Positions 1 through 5,734 of a stretch of DNA of 9,435 nucleotides are shown one piece after another. A program made the translations under genes and the position numbers. Source of the DNA: JAHEDH01 sp965364515 (GTDB taxonomy: Bacteria > Actinomycetota > Acidimicrobiia > Spongiisociales > ZC4RG35); contig CBDTXZ010000118.1 of NCBI GenBank assembly GCA_965364515.1, positions 1 through 9,435 of the forward strand, read 5' to 3'. Under the pieces are notes generated by a model, which was given only the letters and a program-made list of their open reading frames with translations, made no database searches and was not told where the DNA came from. Each line of letters begins with the position of its first letter. Positions within the stretch are counted from its first letter, which is position 1.

Positions 1-38
1 TCGATTCCATCTGGACGCCGAACAGGCCGACGCGTCGC
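1..38 (+). repeat. 38-bp direct repeat, copy 1 (inside the MBL gene)
   Basis: Bases 1-38 are identical to 183-220, an offset of 182 bp in the same orientation. This copy is coding and lies in the last quarter-kilobase of the hydrolase gene. Because it begins at the window edge, its true left boundary is unknown. To the right the copies diverge at base 39. Confidence 0.9.
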
Positions 39-145
39 TCGACCGGATCGTCGACCTCGAGGCGGATCTGTTGCTGCCTGGGCACGGCAACCCCTGGTCT
101 GGATCGCCGGCCGCTGCGGTGGAGGCGGTCCGCACGCACGCTTGA
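1..145 (+). CDS. MBL-fold metallo-hydrolase, C-terminal fragment (5' end outside window)
   Basis: The frame whose first complete codon begins at base 2 is open to a TGA at 143-145 and gives the last 47 residues of a protein. The motif LLLPGHGNPW followed by an alanine-rich AAVEAVRTHA tail is typical of the C-terminal end of metallo-beta-lactamase-fold hydrolases (glyoxalase II-like), where the His of PGHG is usually a late metal ligand. The HxHxDH motif would lie upstream of the window, so substrate and subfamily cannot be told. Bases 1-38 recur exactly at 183-220, downstream of its stop codon. The next gene (286-1023) converges on it from the minus strand. Family call is fairly firm; function is unknown. 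Confidence 0.7.
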   Translation, partial: RFHLDAEQADASLDRIVDLEADLLLPGHGNPWSGSPAAAVEAVRTHA

Positions 146-182
146 ACCTGAATCCGTACCCATGAATGACACGGGTCGATGC

Positions 183-220
183 TCGATTCCATCTGGACGC
201 CGAACAGGCCGACGCGTCGC
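183..220 (+). repeat. 38-bp direct repeat, copy 2 (intergenic, after the MBL stop)
   Basis: This is an exact copy of bases 1-38 placed 37 bp after the TGA of the upstream hydrolase, in the gap between two convergent genes. It is out of frame with the original reading and follows a stop codon, so it is not translated as part of the hydrolase. It looks like the remnant of a short local duplication. An assembly artefact is the other option. The rest of the 140-bp gap (146-285) holds only weak stem-loops, such as CTGGG/CCCAG near 224-243, without a T-tract, so I do not call a terminator. Confidence 0.9.
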
Positions 221-285
221 CCGCGGCTGGGCCGTGATCTCCCAGAGACCCAGAACAAGCGCGACATGTGCCGGCCTGACCCAGA

Positions 286-1023
286 TCAGCCTTCTCGACC
301 GCCGGAATCGATGCTCGATTGCGAGGGTGGCCATGTGCGTTCGATCGGGGGGATGGCCCCTCCATCGAACAGTGCGCGATCACCCAATGGGGCGTCCAGC
401 GTGATCAGCACTGGATGCCAGGGGTTGCTCGGACAGTTCGCGCCGCCAGCGATCGGCTCGACGAAGATCGTGACCGAGACCGCATCTCCAGCTTCGGAGA
501 TCACCGGCAGGATCTCCCGGCCGATCGGGGCCTCGCCATTGGCGCAGTTCTGCTCCATGATCTCGATCTCGAGCGTGTTCGACTCCGGATCGGGTGCCAC
601 GTCCCGATCGAGGATCCAGTGGGCATTGCCGTATCCCTCGGCCTGAACCTCGATCCGGCACTGGCCCCATCCTTCTGGCCGCCACTCGCCGTCTATTCGC
701 TCAAAGGAGGCATCGGCGTAGCGGGGAGCGTCCGGTGGTGGCTCGGCGATCGGCGACCCGAACAGCGTGATCGAATCGGAAGACTCCTCGGCGACGGTCC
801 ATCGGTAGCCGTCGAAGAAGTCTGCCTCTCCCGCCGCCACTTCTTCTATGGAGGCGAGTGCCGCTCTGGCGTCGTCGGTGAGCGGTTGATCAGGGAGGAT
901 CGGTTGTCCGGACACCGGCAACTCGACGGCCCCACAGCGTGCGGTCAACTCGGGCGACGAGTCGGCTGCGCAGGCGCCGATGAGAAGGGCGAGGGTCAAC
1001 GGAGCGGTGAGCAGTCGAATCAT
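286..1023 (-). CDS. Predicted lipoprotein of unknown function, 245 aa
   Basis: I do not recognise the family. The N-terminus is a lipoprotein signal peptide: MIRLL, a hydrophobic stretch to residue 16, then the lipobox IGAC with Cys18 as the lipidated residue. The mature protein should therefore be anchored outside the cytoplasmic membrane. The rest is acidic, with no further membrane segment, four cysteines (30, 122, 160, 197) that could form two disulfides, several Trp residues and a proline-rich loop around 93-100. The ATG at 1023 is chosen because the signal peptide starts there. The frame stays open far upstream, but that part is antisense-like readthrough of the YeiH gene's other frame. 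No good Shine-Dalgarno lies at normal distance; GAGGGAGG sits about 30 bases upstream. It follows the YeiH-family gene after 44 bp and is probably in its transcript. Confidence 0.8.
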   Translation of the reverse strand: MIRLLTAPLTLALLIGACAADSSPELTARCGAVELPVSGQPILPDQPLTDDARAALASIEEVAAGEADFFDGYRWTVAEESSDSITLFGSPIAEPPPDAPRYADASFERIDGEWRPEGWGQCRIEVQAEGYGNAHWILDRDVAPDPESNTLEIEIMEQNCANGEAPIGREILPVISEAGDAVSVTIFVEPIAGGANCPSNPWHPVLITLDAPLGDRALFDGGAIPPIERTWPPSQSSIDSGGREG

Positions 1024-1067
1024 GGTCGTGTGACGATCGGGGGCGTCGGTTCGTTCCCTCCCTCTCG

Positions 1068-2084
1068 TCAGCCGACGCCGAAGCCCACGATCGTGACCAG
1101 TGAGAATGCCCCTACGGCGAGGCTCGCGGCGAAGCCGGTGTAGAACAGTGGCTTGCCGATCGACGCCACCCTCGAAAGCCGTAGCGTCAGGCCCACCGCC
1201 ACCACCACGAACACGATGATGAGCTTGGCGGCGTCGTTGAGCAGGCCACCGACGTCGCCGAGCCAGCCCAGCGTGTTGGCCGTGGCGAGAACGGCGAAGC
1301 CGACGATGAACCACGGGAAGTTGTCCTTGAGGGTCGAGGCCCTGGACGCCTGTCCCCCGTCCTCGCGTTGCATCACGGCAACGGCTATTGCGAGCAGCGG
1401 CAGCAGGAACAGCGTTCGCTGCAGCTTCACGAGTGTGGCGAACTCTCCGGCTTCGGCACCGAATGCGAACCCGGTGGCGACGGCCGATGCGGTGTCGTGC
1501 ACTCCTATCCCAGCCCAGCTTCCGAACTCGACCTGTGACAGCCCGAGCGCCGCCCCGATGAGTGGGTAGAGGAGGAGTGCGATGGCATTGAAGCTGAACA
1601 CGGTTGCGAGGGCGAGGCCGACCTCTTCCTTCTTGGCCTTCAGGACGGGGGCAACCGCAGCGATCGCACTCGCACCGCAGATCGCCGTCCCGACTCCGAT
1701 CAGGATCGCGGACCGGTTGGCCATCCCCAGCGCTCGGCCCAGGTACCAGGAGATCGCCATAGCCATGACGACTGCGACAGCGGTGATCGCAACGGCCTTC
1801 AATCCGACATCGGCGATCGAGGCGAGGTCGATGCCCGCTCCCAGCAGGATGACGGCGAACTTGAGGGCCCGCTTCAGGAGATAGGTGGGGACCTGGTTGT
1901 CGAGTTCGATGCGATCGCCACCGACATTCACGACGAGGAGCCCGAGGACCAGCGCGATCACGACGGCGTTGATCCCGTTGATCAGGGGACCGATGAGCTG
2001 CGCCGCCACCCCGAGTGCGAGTACCAGAGCTGCGGTCGGGACGAGGCCGAGTGAGATCGCCGGCTTGTCGAGCGTCGAGGTCAC
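1068..2084 (-). CDS. YeiH/UPF0324 family putative sulfate exporter, membrane protein
   Basis: This is a polytopic membrane protein of the UPF0324 (YeiH, Cons_hypoth698) family, placed in a putative sulfate exporter class, though transport has been little tested. Counting from the GTG at 2084 it has 338 residues, close to the roughly 350 of E. coli YeiH. Family landmarks are LLGAGIDL (81-87), GVGTAICGASA (130-140), the charged KAKKEE (149-154), WAGIGVHDTASAVATG (190-205) and KPLFYTGF (311-318). About ten hydrophobic segments run from residue 10 to the C-terminus. The start is uncertain: a TTG at 2135 would add 17 basic residues and would reach into the divergent gene's start region, and neither start has a clear ribosome-binding site. 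I prefer GTG 2084, which leaves a 62-bp divergent gap. The downstream lipoprotein is likely co-transcribed. Confidence 0.88.
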   Translation of the reverse strand: MTSTLDKPAISLGLVPTAALVLALGVAAQLIGPLINGINAVVIALVLGLLVVNVGGDRIELDNQVPTYLLKRALKFAVILLGAGIDLASIADVGLKAVAITAVAVVMAMAISWYLGRALGMANRSAILIGVGTAICGASAIAAVAPVLKAKKEEVGLALATVFSFNAIALLLYPLIGAALGLSQVEFGSWAGIGVHDTASAVATGFAFGAEAGEFATLVKLQRTLFLLPLLAIAVAVMQREDGGQASRASTLKDNFPWFIVGFAVLATANTLGWLGDVGGLLNDAAKLIIVFVVVAVGLTLRLSRVASIGKPLFYTGFAASLAVGAFSLVTIVGFGVG

Positions 2085-2134
2085 CGGGGCGATTCTTGCA
2101 CGCAGCCGACTCTGCAGCGCAAACCGATCCTGCA

Positions 2135-2148
2135 ATGATCGTGATCAT
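2135..2148. promoter_or_regulatory. Inverted repeat ATGATC-GT-GATCAT at the divergent start region
   Basis: Two 6-bp arms in perfect inverted symmetry with a 2-bp spacer overlap the first bases of the thiamine-binding protein gene (ATG at 2147) and the alternative TTG start of the YeiH gene. The placement would suit a repressor site or a small hairpin over the start codon. The arms are short and GATC is common in this DNA, so chance is quite possible. No TPP riboswitch core (CTGAGA and the distal THI-box) is visible upstream. Confidence 0.25.
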
Positions 2149-2452
2149 GAGAGTGATCGCAGATGTCTGTGTCGTCCCGATCGGCGTCGGGGTGTCGGTT
2201 TCGGAGTACATCGCCGAGTGTGAGCGCGTCTTCGCGGAGTTCGACGTCGAGACGAGCCTGCACGCCTACGGAACCAATGTCGAGGGAGAGTGGGACGAGG
2301 TGTTCGAAGCCGTCAAGCGCTGTCACGAGGCCGTCCACGCAATGGGCGCACCCCGGATCTCGACCACGATGAAGTTCGGCACCCGGACCGATCGAGCCCA
2401 GACGATGGCCGACAAGGTCACCTCGGTCGAGACGAAGCTCGCCTCGGAGTGA
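2147..2452 (+). CDS. Thiamine-binding protein, MTH1187/DUF77 family
   Basis: A 101-residue protein matching the MTH1187/DUF77 (PF01910) family of small ferredoxin-like-fold proteins, related to the thiamine/HMP-binding domains of Bacillus YkoF. Landmarks are the opening MRVIADVCVVPIG (1-13), SVSEYI (17-22), HAYGTNVEGEWDEVF (39-53), CHEAVH (59-64) and RISTTMKFGTRTD (70-82). Its length is typical of the family. Members are cytosolic, form oligomers and are thought to bind thiamine or a related pyrimidine; they are not known enzymes. ATG 2147 gives the usual family N-terminus. An in-frame ATG at 2135 would add MIVI. No clear Shine-Dalgarno is seen, so a leaderless or weakly led transcript is possible. 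The stop overlaps the GTG start of the MFS gene (GTGA), pointing to translational coupling. Confidence 0.9.
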   Translation: MRVIADVCVVPIGVGVSVSEYIAECERVFAEFDVETSLHAYGTNVEGEWDEVFEAVKRCHEAVHAMGAPRISTTMKFGTRTDRAQTMADKVTSVETKLASE

Positions 2453-3639
2453 CCGAACGGGCTCCGTCACTCACGCGGCTGCTCGTGCTGGCGATCCTGG
2501 TGATCACCGTCAGCACCCAGCCTGCGTTCCTGCTGGGCGCAGCGTTCTTCCAGATCGGTGACGAGTTCGGAATCGGACCGGTGGGTCTCGGAGCATTGAC
2601 GTCGAGCTTCTTCCTCACCGCTTCGGTGGCATCTGCGCCCATGGGGCGTTGGGTCCAGCGGGTCGGCTGGCAGCGGGCGATGCGGGTCAACACTCGTGGG
2701 TCAGCGGCTGTGATGTTCGCCATCGCTCTCCTGGCGAGAAACTTCTGGACGATGGGCGGGCTGCTCGTGCTGGCGGCCTGTGTCTACGGGATCTCGAACC
2801 CTGCAGCCAACCTGGCGTTGTCGGATCACACCGACCCCCGACGTCGTGCGACCATCTTCGGGGCGAAGCACGCCGGAATCCCGGCCTCGGCTCTGCTGGC
2901 GGGCCTCGCTGTCCCCGCCGTGGTCATCAACCTCGGTTGGCGTTGGGCGGTCGTCGGTGCCGCATCCATCTCGTTGGTGCTCTCGATGCTGGTGCCGAGT
3001 TCTCCGGTGAAGCCTTCGGTCCACTCCGAGCACGAGCGGGTGGACCGGCCTCCGAGGCCTGCGATGTCCACTCGATGGCTGCTCGGGCTCGCGTCGGGGT
3101 CGGCGCTTGCGACGTGGGCTGCGATCGGTCTTGGCACTTACCTGGTGAGCGCTGCGATCGATCTCGGGTTCACCGAGGCGGAGGCCGGCTGGCTCCAGTT
3201 CTCGGGGGCGGCGATCTCGATCTCGGCTCGAGTCGGGATCGGGGTGTTGACCGACCGCTTCGGTTGGAGCGGGTTCGGTGGCATCGCCACCCTGACCGGA
3301 GTCGGCGCCATCGTCTTTGCGCTCCTGCCTGTGACGACCGCCGCGTGGTTCGTCGTGGGTGTCTTGCTCGCCTACGGAACCGGATGGGGATGGCCGGGTC
3401 TGATGACCTTCACCGTGGTGAACGCCAATCGCGGTTCAGTGGCATCGTCTAGCTCGATCACCCAGGCCGGCGTCTTCGTCGGTGCCGGCGCCGGCCCGTT
3501 GCTGCTCGGCACTGTGATCGAGCGAGGCTCGTTCGACGCAGCATGGCTGACGGTCTCGCTCGGGCTGGCCGGCGCGACGGTGATCATCCTGGTGGTCAGG
3601 GCCCGGTTGCGTGCTGCGATCGGGGTCAGCGCCGGTTGA
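2449..3639 (+). CDS. Major facilitator superfamily transporter, 396 aa
   Basis: A membrane transporter of about 12 hydrophobic segments in two halves, split by a charged cytoplasmic loop at about 185-209. A loop-2/3 motif-A-like sequence, GRWVQRVGWQRAMR, lies at 66-79, and its weaker counterpart GVLTDRFGW at 265-273. The stretch KHAGIPASALLAG (140-152) followed by LGWRWAV (162-168) is common in prokaryotic MFS members with 12 segments. The substrate cannot be read from sequence. The GTG at 2449 is chosen because it overlaps the TGA of the thiamine-binding gene in a 4-bp GTGA junction and gives a short polar N-terminus before the first helix; the open frame upstream is a shadow of that gene. 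Coupling to a thiamine-binding protein suggests thiamine, a precursor or an analogue as cargo, which is inference. The 3' end overlaps the opposing gene by 14 bp. Confidence 0.9.
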   Translation: MTERAPSLTRLLVLAILVITVSTQPAFLLGAAFFQIGDEFGIGPVGLGALTSSFFLTASVASAPMGRWVQRVGWQRAMRVNTRGSAAVMFAIALLARNFWTMGGLLVLAACVYGISNPAANLALSDHTDPRRRATIFGAKHAGIPASALLAGLAVPAVVINLGWRWAVVGAASISLVLSMLVPSSPVKPSVHSEHERVDRPPRPAMSTRWLLGLASGSALATWAAIGLGTYLVSAAIDLGFTEAEAGWLQFSGAAISISARVGIGVLTDRFGWSGFGGIATLTGVGAIVFALLPVTTAAWFVVGVLLAYGTGWGWPGLMTFTVVNANRGSVASSSSITQAGVFVGAGAGPLLLGTVIERGSFDAAWLTVSLGLAGATVIILVVRARLRAAIGVSAG

Positions 3640-3982
3640 GTTCGTCCGCCAGCCGGTGCGGATCACTGGTCCCGATGACCACCCGGTGGTAGGCCCAATC
3701 CCGGATCTCGACGACGACTACCCGCTTCTGCCGGAGCACCAGCCAGAACTCTCTCAGCGGCTCCCTTCCGTACGACCCGTAGCGGATGAGCCCCGGGATG
3801 TGCGTGCCGGGCGCCCGAAGCCAGGTCCCCTCGGTGGCGGGGATCTGAGACCGGTCCATCACCTCGACGGACTCGATCTGGCTGCGAGGGATGTCGAGGC
3901 GGCCCTTGAGCGAGAACAGGGAGTCGAACGGGTTGAACTTCAGCACGACGGAGCTGTCCGTGTGCGATACGTCGGGCCTCAT
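3626..3982 (-). CDS. Small PH-domain-like hypothetical protein, 118 aa
   Basis: A soluble 118-residue protein resembling small actinobacterial proteins with a bacterial PH-like fold. It alternates beta-strand-like segments: VVLKF (12-16), LFSLKGRLDIP (22-32), QIESVEVM (35-42), REFWLVLR (77-84), RVVVVEIRD (87-95) and RVVIGT (100-105). It ends in a helix, DPHRLADELNRR (107-118). The conserved-looking loop WLRAPGTHIPGLIRYGS (54-70) is the best landmark. No catalytic motif, signal peptide or membrane segment is seen. The ATG at 3982 is well supported by the ribosome-binding site AGGAGGAGG just upstream. It begins 9 bases after the stop of the DUF2461 gene, so the two form an operon. Its 3' end overlaps the converging MFS gene by 14 bp. 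Function is unknown. Confidence 0.85.
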   Translation of the reverse strand: MRPDVSHTDSSVVLKFNPFDSLFSLKGRLDIPRSQIESVEVMDRSQIPATEGTWLRAPGTHIPGLIRYGSYGREPLREFWLVLRQKRVVVVEIRDWAYHRVVIGTSDPHRLADELNRR

Positions 3983-3984
3983 GG

Positions 3985-3993
3985 CCTCCTCCT
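3985..3993 (-). promoter_or_regulatory. Strong Shine-Dalgarno of the PH-domain-like gene
   Basis: Read on the minus strand, AGGAGGAGG lies two bases before the ATG at 3982 and contains two overlapping AGGAGG registers; the distal one, at 3988-3993, has the better spacing of five bases. It overlaps the TAG stop of the DUF2461 gene (3992-3994), so ribosomes ending there would sit on the next start. This supports coupled translation of the pair. Confidence 0.75.
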
Positions 3994-4678
3994 AGAACGG
4001 GACGCCGACCGCCTCGCACAGGAACTCCATGAACGGGGCGGCGCGTTTGTTCAGCTTGGTGTACTCGTCCAGGAACCCTTCGGAGGTGATCTGCTTCTGG
4101 GTCAGCCTGGTCGAGGCGATGAAGTCCTTGCGCTTGAGGTCCTCGATCAAGGGGTGATCGTCGTCGAACCCCTTCGGGGTGCGCACGAGTGATTCTCCGG
4201 AGAGCTTCCAGACGTCGGTGAAGCGCTTCCCCTGCGTCGCCTTCTTCCACTCGGCGGGATGTTCGGCGATGTGCTCGCGGATCTGGTACGCCACCTTCGT
4301 CTCCGGCCGCCACAGGCCGACACCGGCGTAGCACTCACCCGGCTGGAGGTGGAGGTAGAAGCCGGGAGCGTGCGCATCCTTTCCCGCTTCGTGGCGGAAC
4401 TGCATCCCGGTGTTCTGTTTGTACGGTGTCTTGTCTTTCGAGAACCGCGTATCGCGCTGGATCCGGAACAGCGAGCCTCCGACCGTTTTCGCCTCGGCGG
4501 TGAAGTGCGGGCTGATCTTCTCGAGTTTGGGTTTGAAGTCGATGATGAATTCCATCGCCGGCTCCTGCACCGAGTTGAGGTAGCGGTCCTTGTGCTCGTG
4601 GAACCACTCTCGCTCGTTGTTGGCGTCGAGATCCTTGAGGAAGGTGAACAGGGATGGGGTGAAGTGACGTTTCGGCAT
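3992..4678 (-). CDS. DUF2461 / TIGR02453 family protein, 228 aa
   Basis: A soluble protein of the widespread DUF2461 (TIGR02453) family, whose biochemical role is unknown. Family landmarks in order are FTPSLFTFLKDLDANNEREW (6-25), the KDRY and P positions (30-33, 40), GGSLFRIQRDTRFSKDKTPY (67-86), GFYLHLQPGE (106-115) and GVGLWRPE (119-126), followed by a helical C-terminal half. Its length is normal for the family. I use the ATG at 4678 because the family usually begins MPK/MxxxFTP right before the first helix and AGGGTG lies at suitable distance upstream. A GTG at 4687 would add three residues. It is first in an operon with the PH-domain-like gene. It is transcribed away from the MBL-cyclase pair across a 171-bp region. 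Confidence 0.9.
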   Translation of the reverse strand: MPKRHFTPSLFTFLKDLDANNEREWFHEHKDRYLNSVQEPAMEFIIDFKPKLEKISPHFTAEAKTVGGSLFRIQRDTRFSKDKTPYKQNTGMQFRHEAGKDAHAPGFYLHLQPGECYAGVGLWRPETKVAYQIREHIAEHPAEWKKATQGKRFTDVWKLSGESLVRTPKGFDDDHPLIEDLKRKDFIASTRLTQKQITSEGFLDEYTKLNKRAAPFMEFLCEAVGVPF

Positions 4679-4785
4679 GGTTTGCACCCTATTGCGCTAC
4701 ATGGAGCGATGGAAGGCCTGCACCGACGAGACGCCGAACCTTGATGTTGGTTGGGCGGAGGGCGAGAATCCTCAAGCATCTTGCT

Positions 4786-4799
4786 GCATCGGCCGATGC
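4786..4799. promoter_or_regulatory. Perfect 14-bp palindrome in divergent intergenic region, candidate operator
   Basis: GCATCGGCCGATGC is its own reverse complement and lies between the divergent DUF2461 operon (start 4678) and the MBL hydrolase gene (start 4850), about 51 bp before the latter. A gapless symmetric site fits a dimeric regulator. Nearby, TTGCTG (4781-4786) and TAGGGT (4806-4811) make only a poor -35/-10 pair with 19-bp spacing. No other gene or clear terminator is seen in 4679-4849. Confidence 0.35.
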
Positions 4800-4849
4800 G
4801 GCGGGTAGGGTGCTCACGCACTGAACCGACCAGCAACAGATCGGGTGGT

Positions 4850-5680
4850 ATGTCAGGTTTCACGGTCAACGTCCACGGCGCACGCGGCTCCGTCCCAGTG
4901 AGCGGTCCGCAGTATCACAAATACGGCGGGGGCACCACGTGCTTCGAGATCGAGGTTGCCGAAGATCGTCGGTTCCTGATCGATGCCGGGACCGGCATGC
5001 TGCGCATCCAGAACACGCTTCCCCAGGATCGCCCGATTCACTTCTCTGTGGTCCTGACCCACATGCATTGGGATCACTGCCTCGCTCTCCCGTTCTTCGG
5101 TCCTCTGTTCGACCCTCACAATCGCTTCGATTTCTACGGGCGCGCAGTCGGCGGGATGGACATCGAGGAGGCGATCGACCGCGTCATGCGTCCGCCCTGG
5201 TTCCCGGTGAATTTCCGGTCGACTGCCGCAGACAAGCGATTCCATCACTTCGAGCCGTACATGACGTTCCCGATCGGCGACGACTTCGAGGTGCATCCGA
5301 TCCTGCTCCATCACCCGGACGGCGTGACCGGCTATCGCATTCGCCACAACGACACGACGCTGGTCGTCGCCACCGACGTCGAGCACGGAGTGCCAGAGAG
5401 CGACGCGGCTCTGCGCGAGCTCGCCCGGGGAGCCGATGCGCTCATCTACGACGCCCAGTACCTGCCCGACCAGTACGAAGCGCAGAAGATCGGGTGGGGG
5501 CACTCCACCTGGGAGCAGGGCGTGAAGCTCGCCGAGGCGGCCGGCGTCGGCCAACTCATCCTGACGAGCCACGATCCCGCACGAACCGATGACGAGATCG
5601 ACGACATCGTGCTGAGGGCGCAGGCCGTGTTCCCCGAGACGATCGCTGCCGCCGAGGGAATGAAGATCGAGGTCGGCTGA
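4850..5680 (+). CDS. MBL-fold metallo-hydrolase, possible class II cyclic-nucleotide phosphodiesterase
   Basis: A 276-residue cytosolic metallo-beta-lactamase-fold protein. The start motif GARGSVPVSGPQYHKYGGGT (10-29) continues to C31. It resembles the GxRGSxPxPGP...GGNTSC signature of a group often annotated as cAMP phosphodiesterase class II or PhnP-like (COG1235). Likely metal ligands are H71, H73, D75 and H76 in THMHWDH, H155 in LHHPDG, D176 in ATDVEHG and H241 in TSHDP; H218 in GWGHSTWEQ is also conserved-looking. The motif has Trp where class II phosphodiesterases usually have Leu (HxHLDH), so the reaction is not settled; another phosphodiester or phosphonate-type ester is possible. ATG 4850 puts the signature at the N-terminus. 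The next gene, 54 bp on and on the same strand, is a cyclase, which makes a cyclic-nucleotide substrate attractive but unproven. Confidence 0.85.
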   Translation: MSGFTVNVHGARGSVPVSGPQYHKYGGGTTCFEIEVAEDRRFLIDAGTGMLRIQNTLPQDRPIHFSVVLTHMHWDHCLALPFFGPLFDPHNRFDFYGRAVGGMDIEEAIDRVMRPPWFPVNFRSTAADKRFHHFEPYMTFPIGDDFEVHPILLHHPDGVTGYRIRHNDTTLVVATDVEHGVPESDAALRELARGADALIYDAQYLPDQYEAQKIGWGHSTWEQGVKLAEAAGVGQLILTSHDPARTDDEIDDIVLRAQAVFPETIAAAEGMKIEVG

Positions 5681-5721
5681 TCAGCGGCCGCCCTCGAAGC
5701 CCGAAACCGCCCGCGTAGAGA

Positions 5722-5727
5722 TACGAT
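5722..5727 (+). promoter_or_regulatory. Candidate -10 element (TACGAT) of the cyclase gene
   Basis: TACGAT fits the actinobacterial TANNNT -10 pattern and ends seven bases before the ATG at 5735, the spacing expected if transcription starts at the start codon (a leaderless mRNA). No ribosome-binding site is visible between it and the ATG, which agrees with that reading. No convincing -35 was found. The alternative start at 5759 has GAGG five bases upstream (5750-5753), which would instead argue for a leadered start there. Confidence 0.25.
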
Positions 5728-5734
5728 CTCGTTC

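Noticed and set aside
162..404. Small + strand frames (162-404, 179-646, 319-1143) opposite the lipoprotein gene
   Set aside because: No motif or ribosome-binding site was found. The lipoprotein on the other strand has a clear signal peptide.
2053..2146. TPP riboswitch upstream of the thiamine-binding gene
   Set aside because: I looked for the CTGAGA core and the distal THI-box and found neither.
1024..2211. Upstream extension of the lipoprotein frame to 641 residues
   Set aside because: The part before residue MIRLL is Arg-rich and overlaps the YeiH gene in another frame. The lipoprotein signal peptide marks the true start at 1023.
2290..2448. Upstream extension of the MFS frame
   Set aside because: It overlaps the thiamine-binding gene and is polar and Arg-rich. 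The GTG in the GTGA overlap is the better start.
5676..5691. Adjacent palindromes GCTGATCAGC and GCGGCCGC after the MBL gene as a terminator
   Set aside because: Neither palindrome leaves room for a loop and no T-tract follows, so an intrinsic terminator is not supported.
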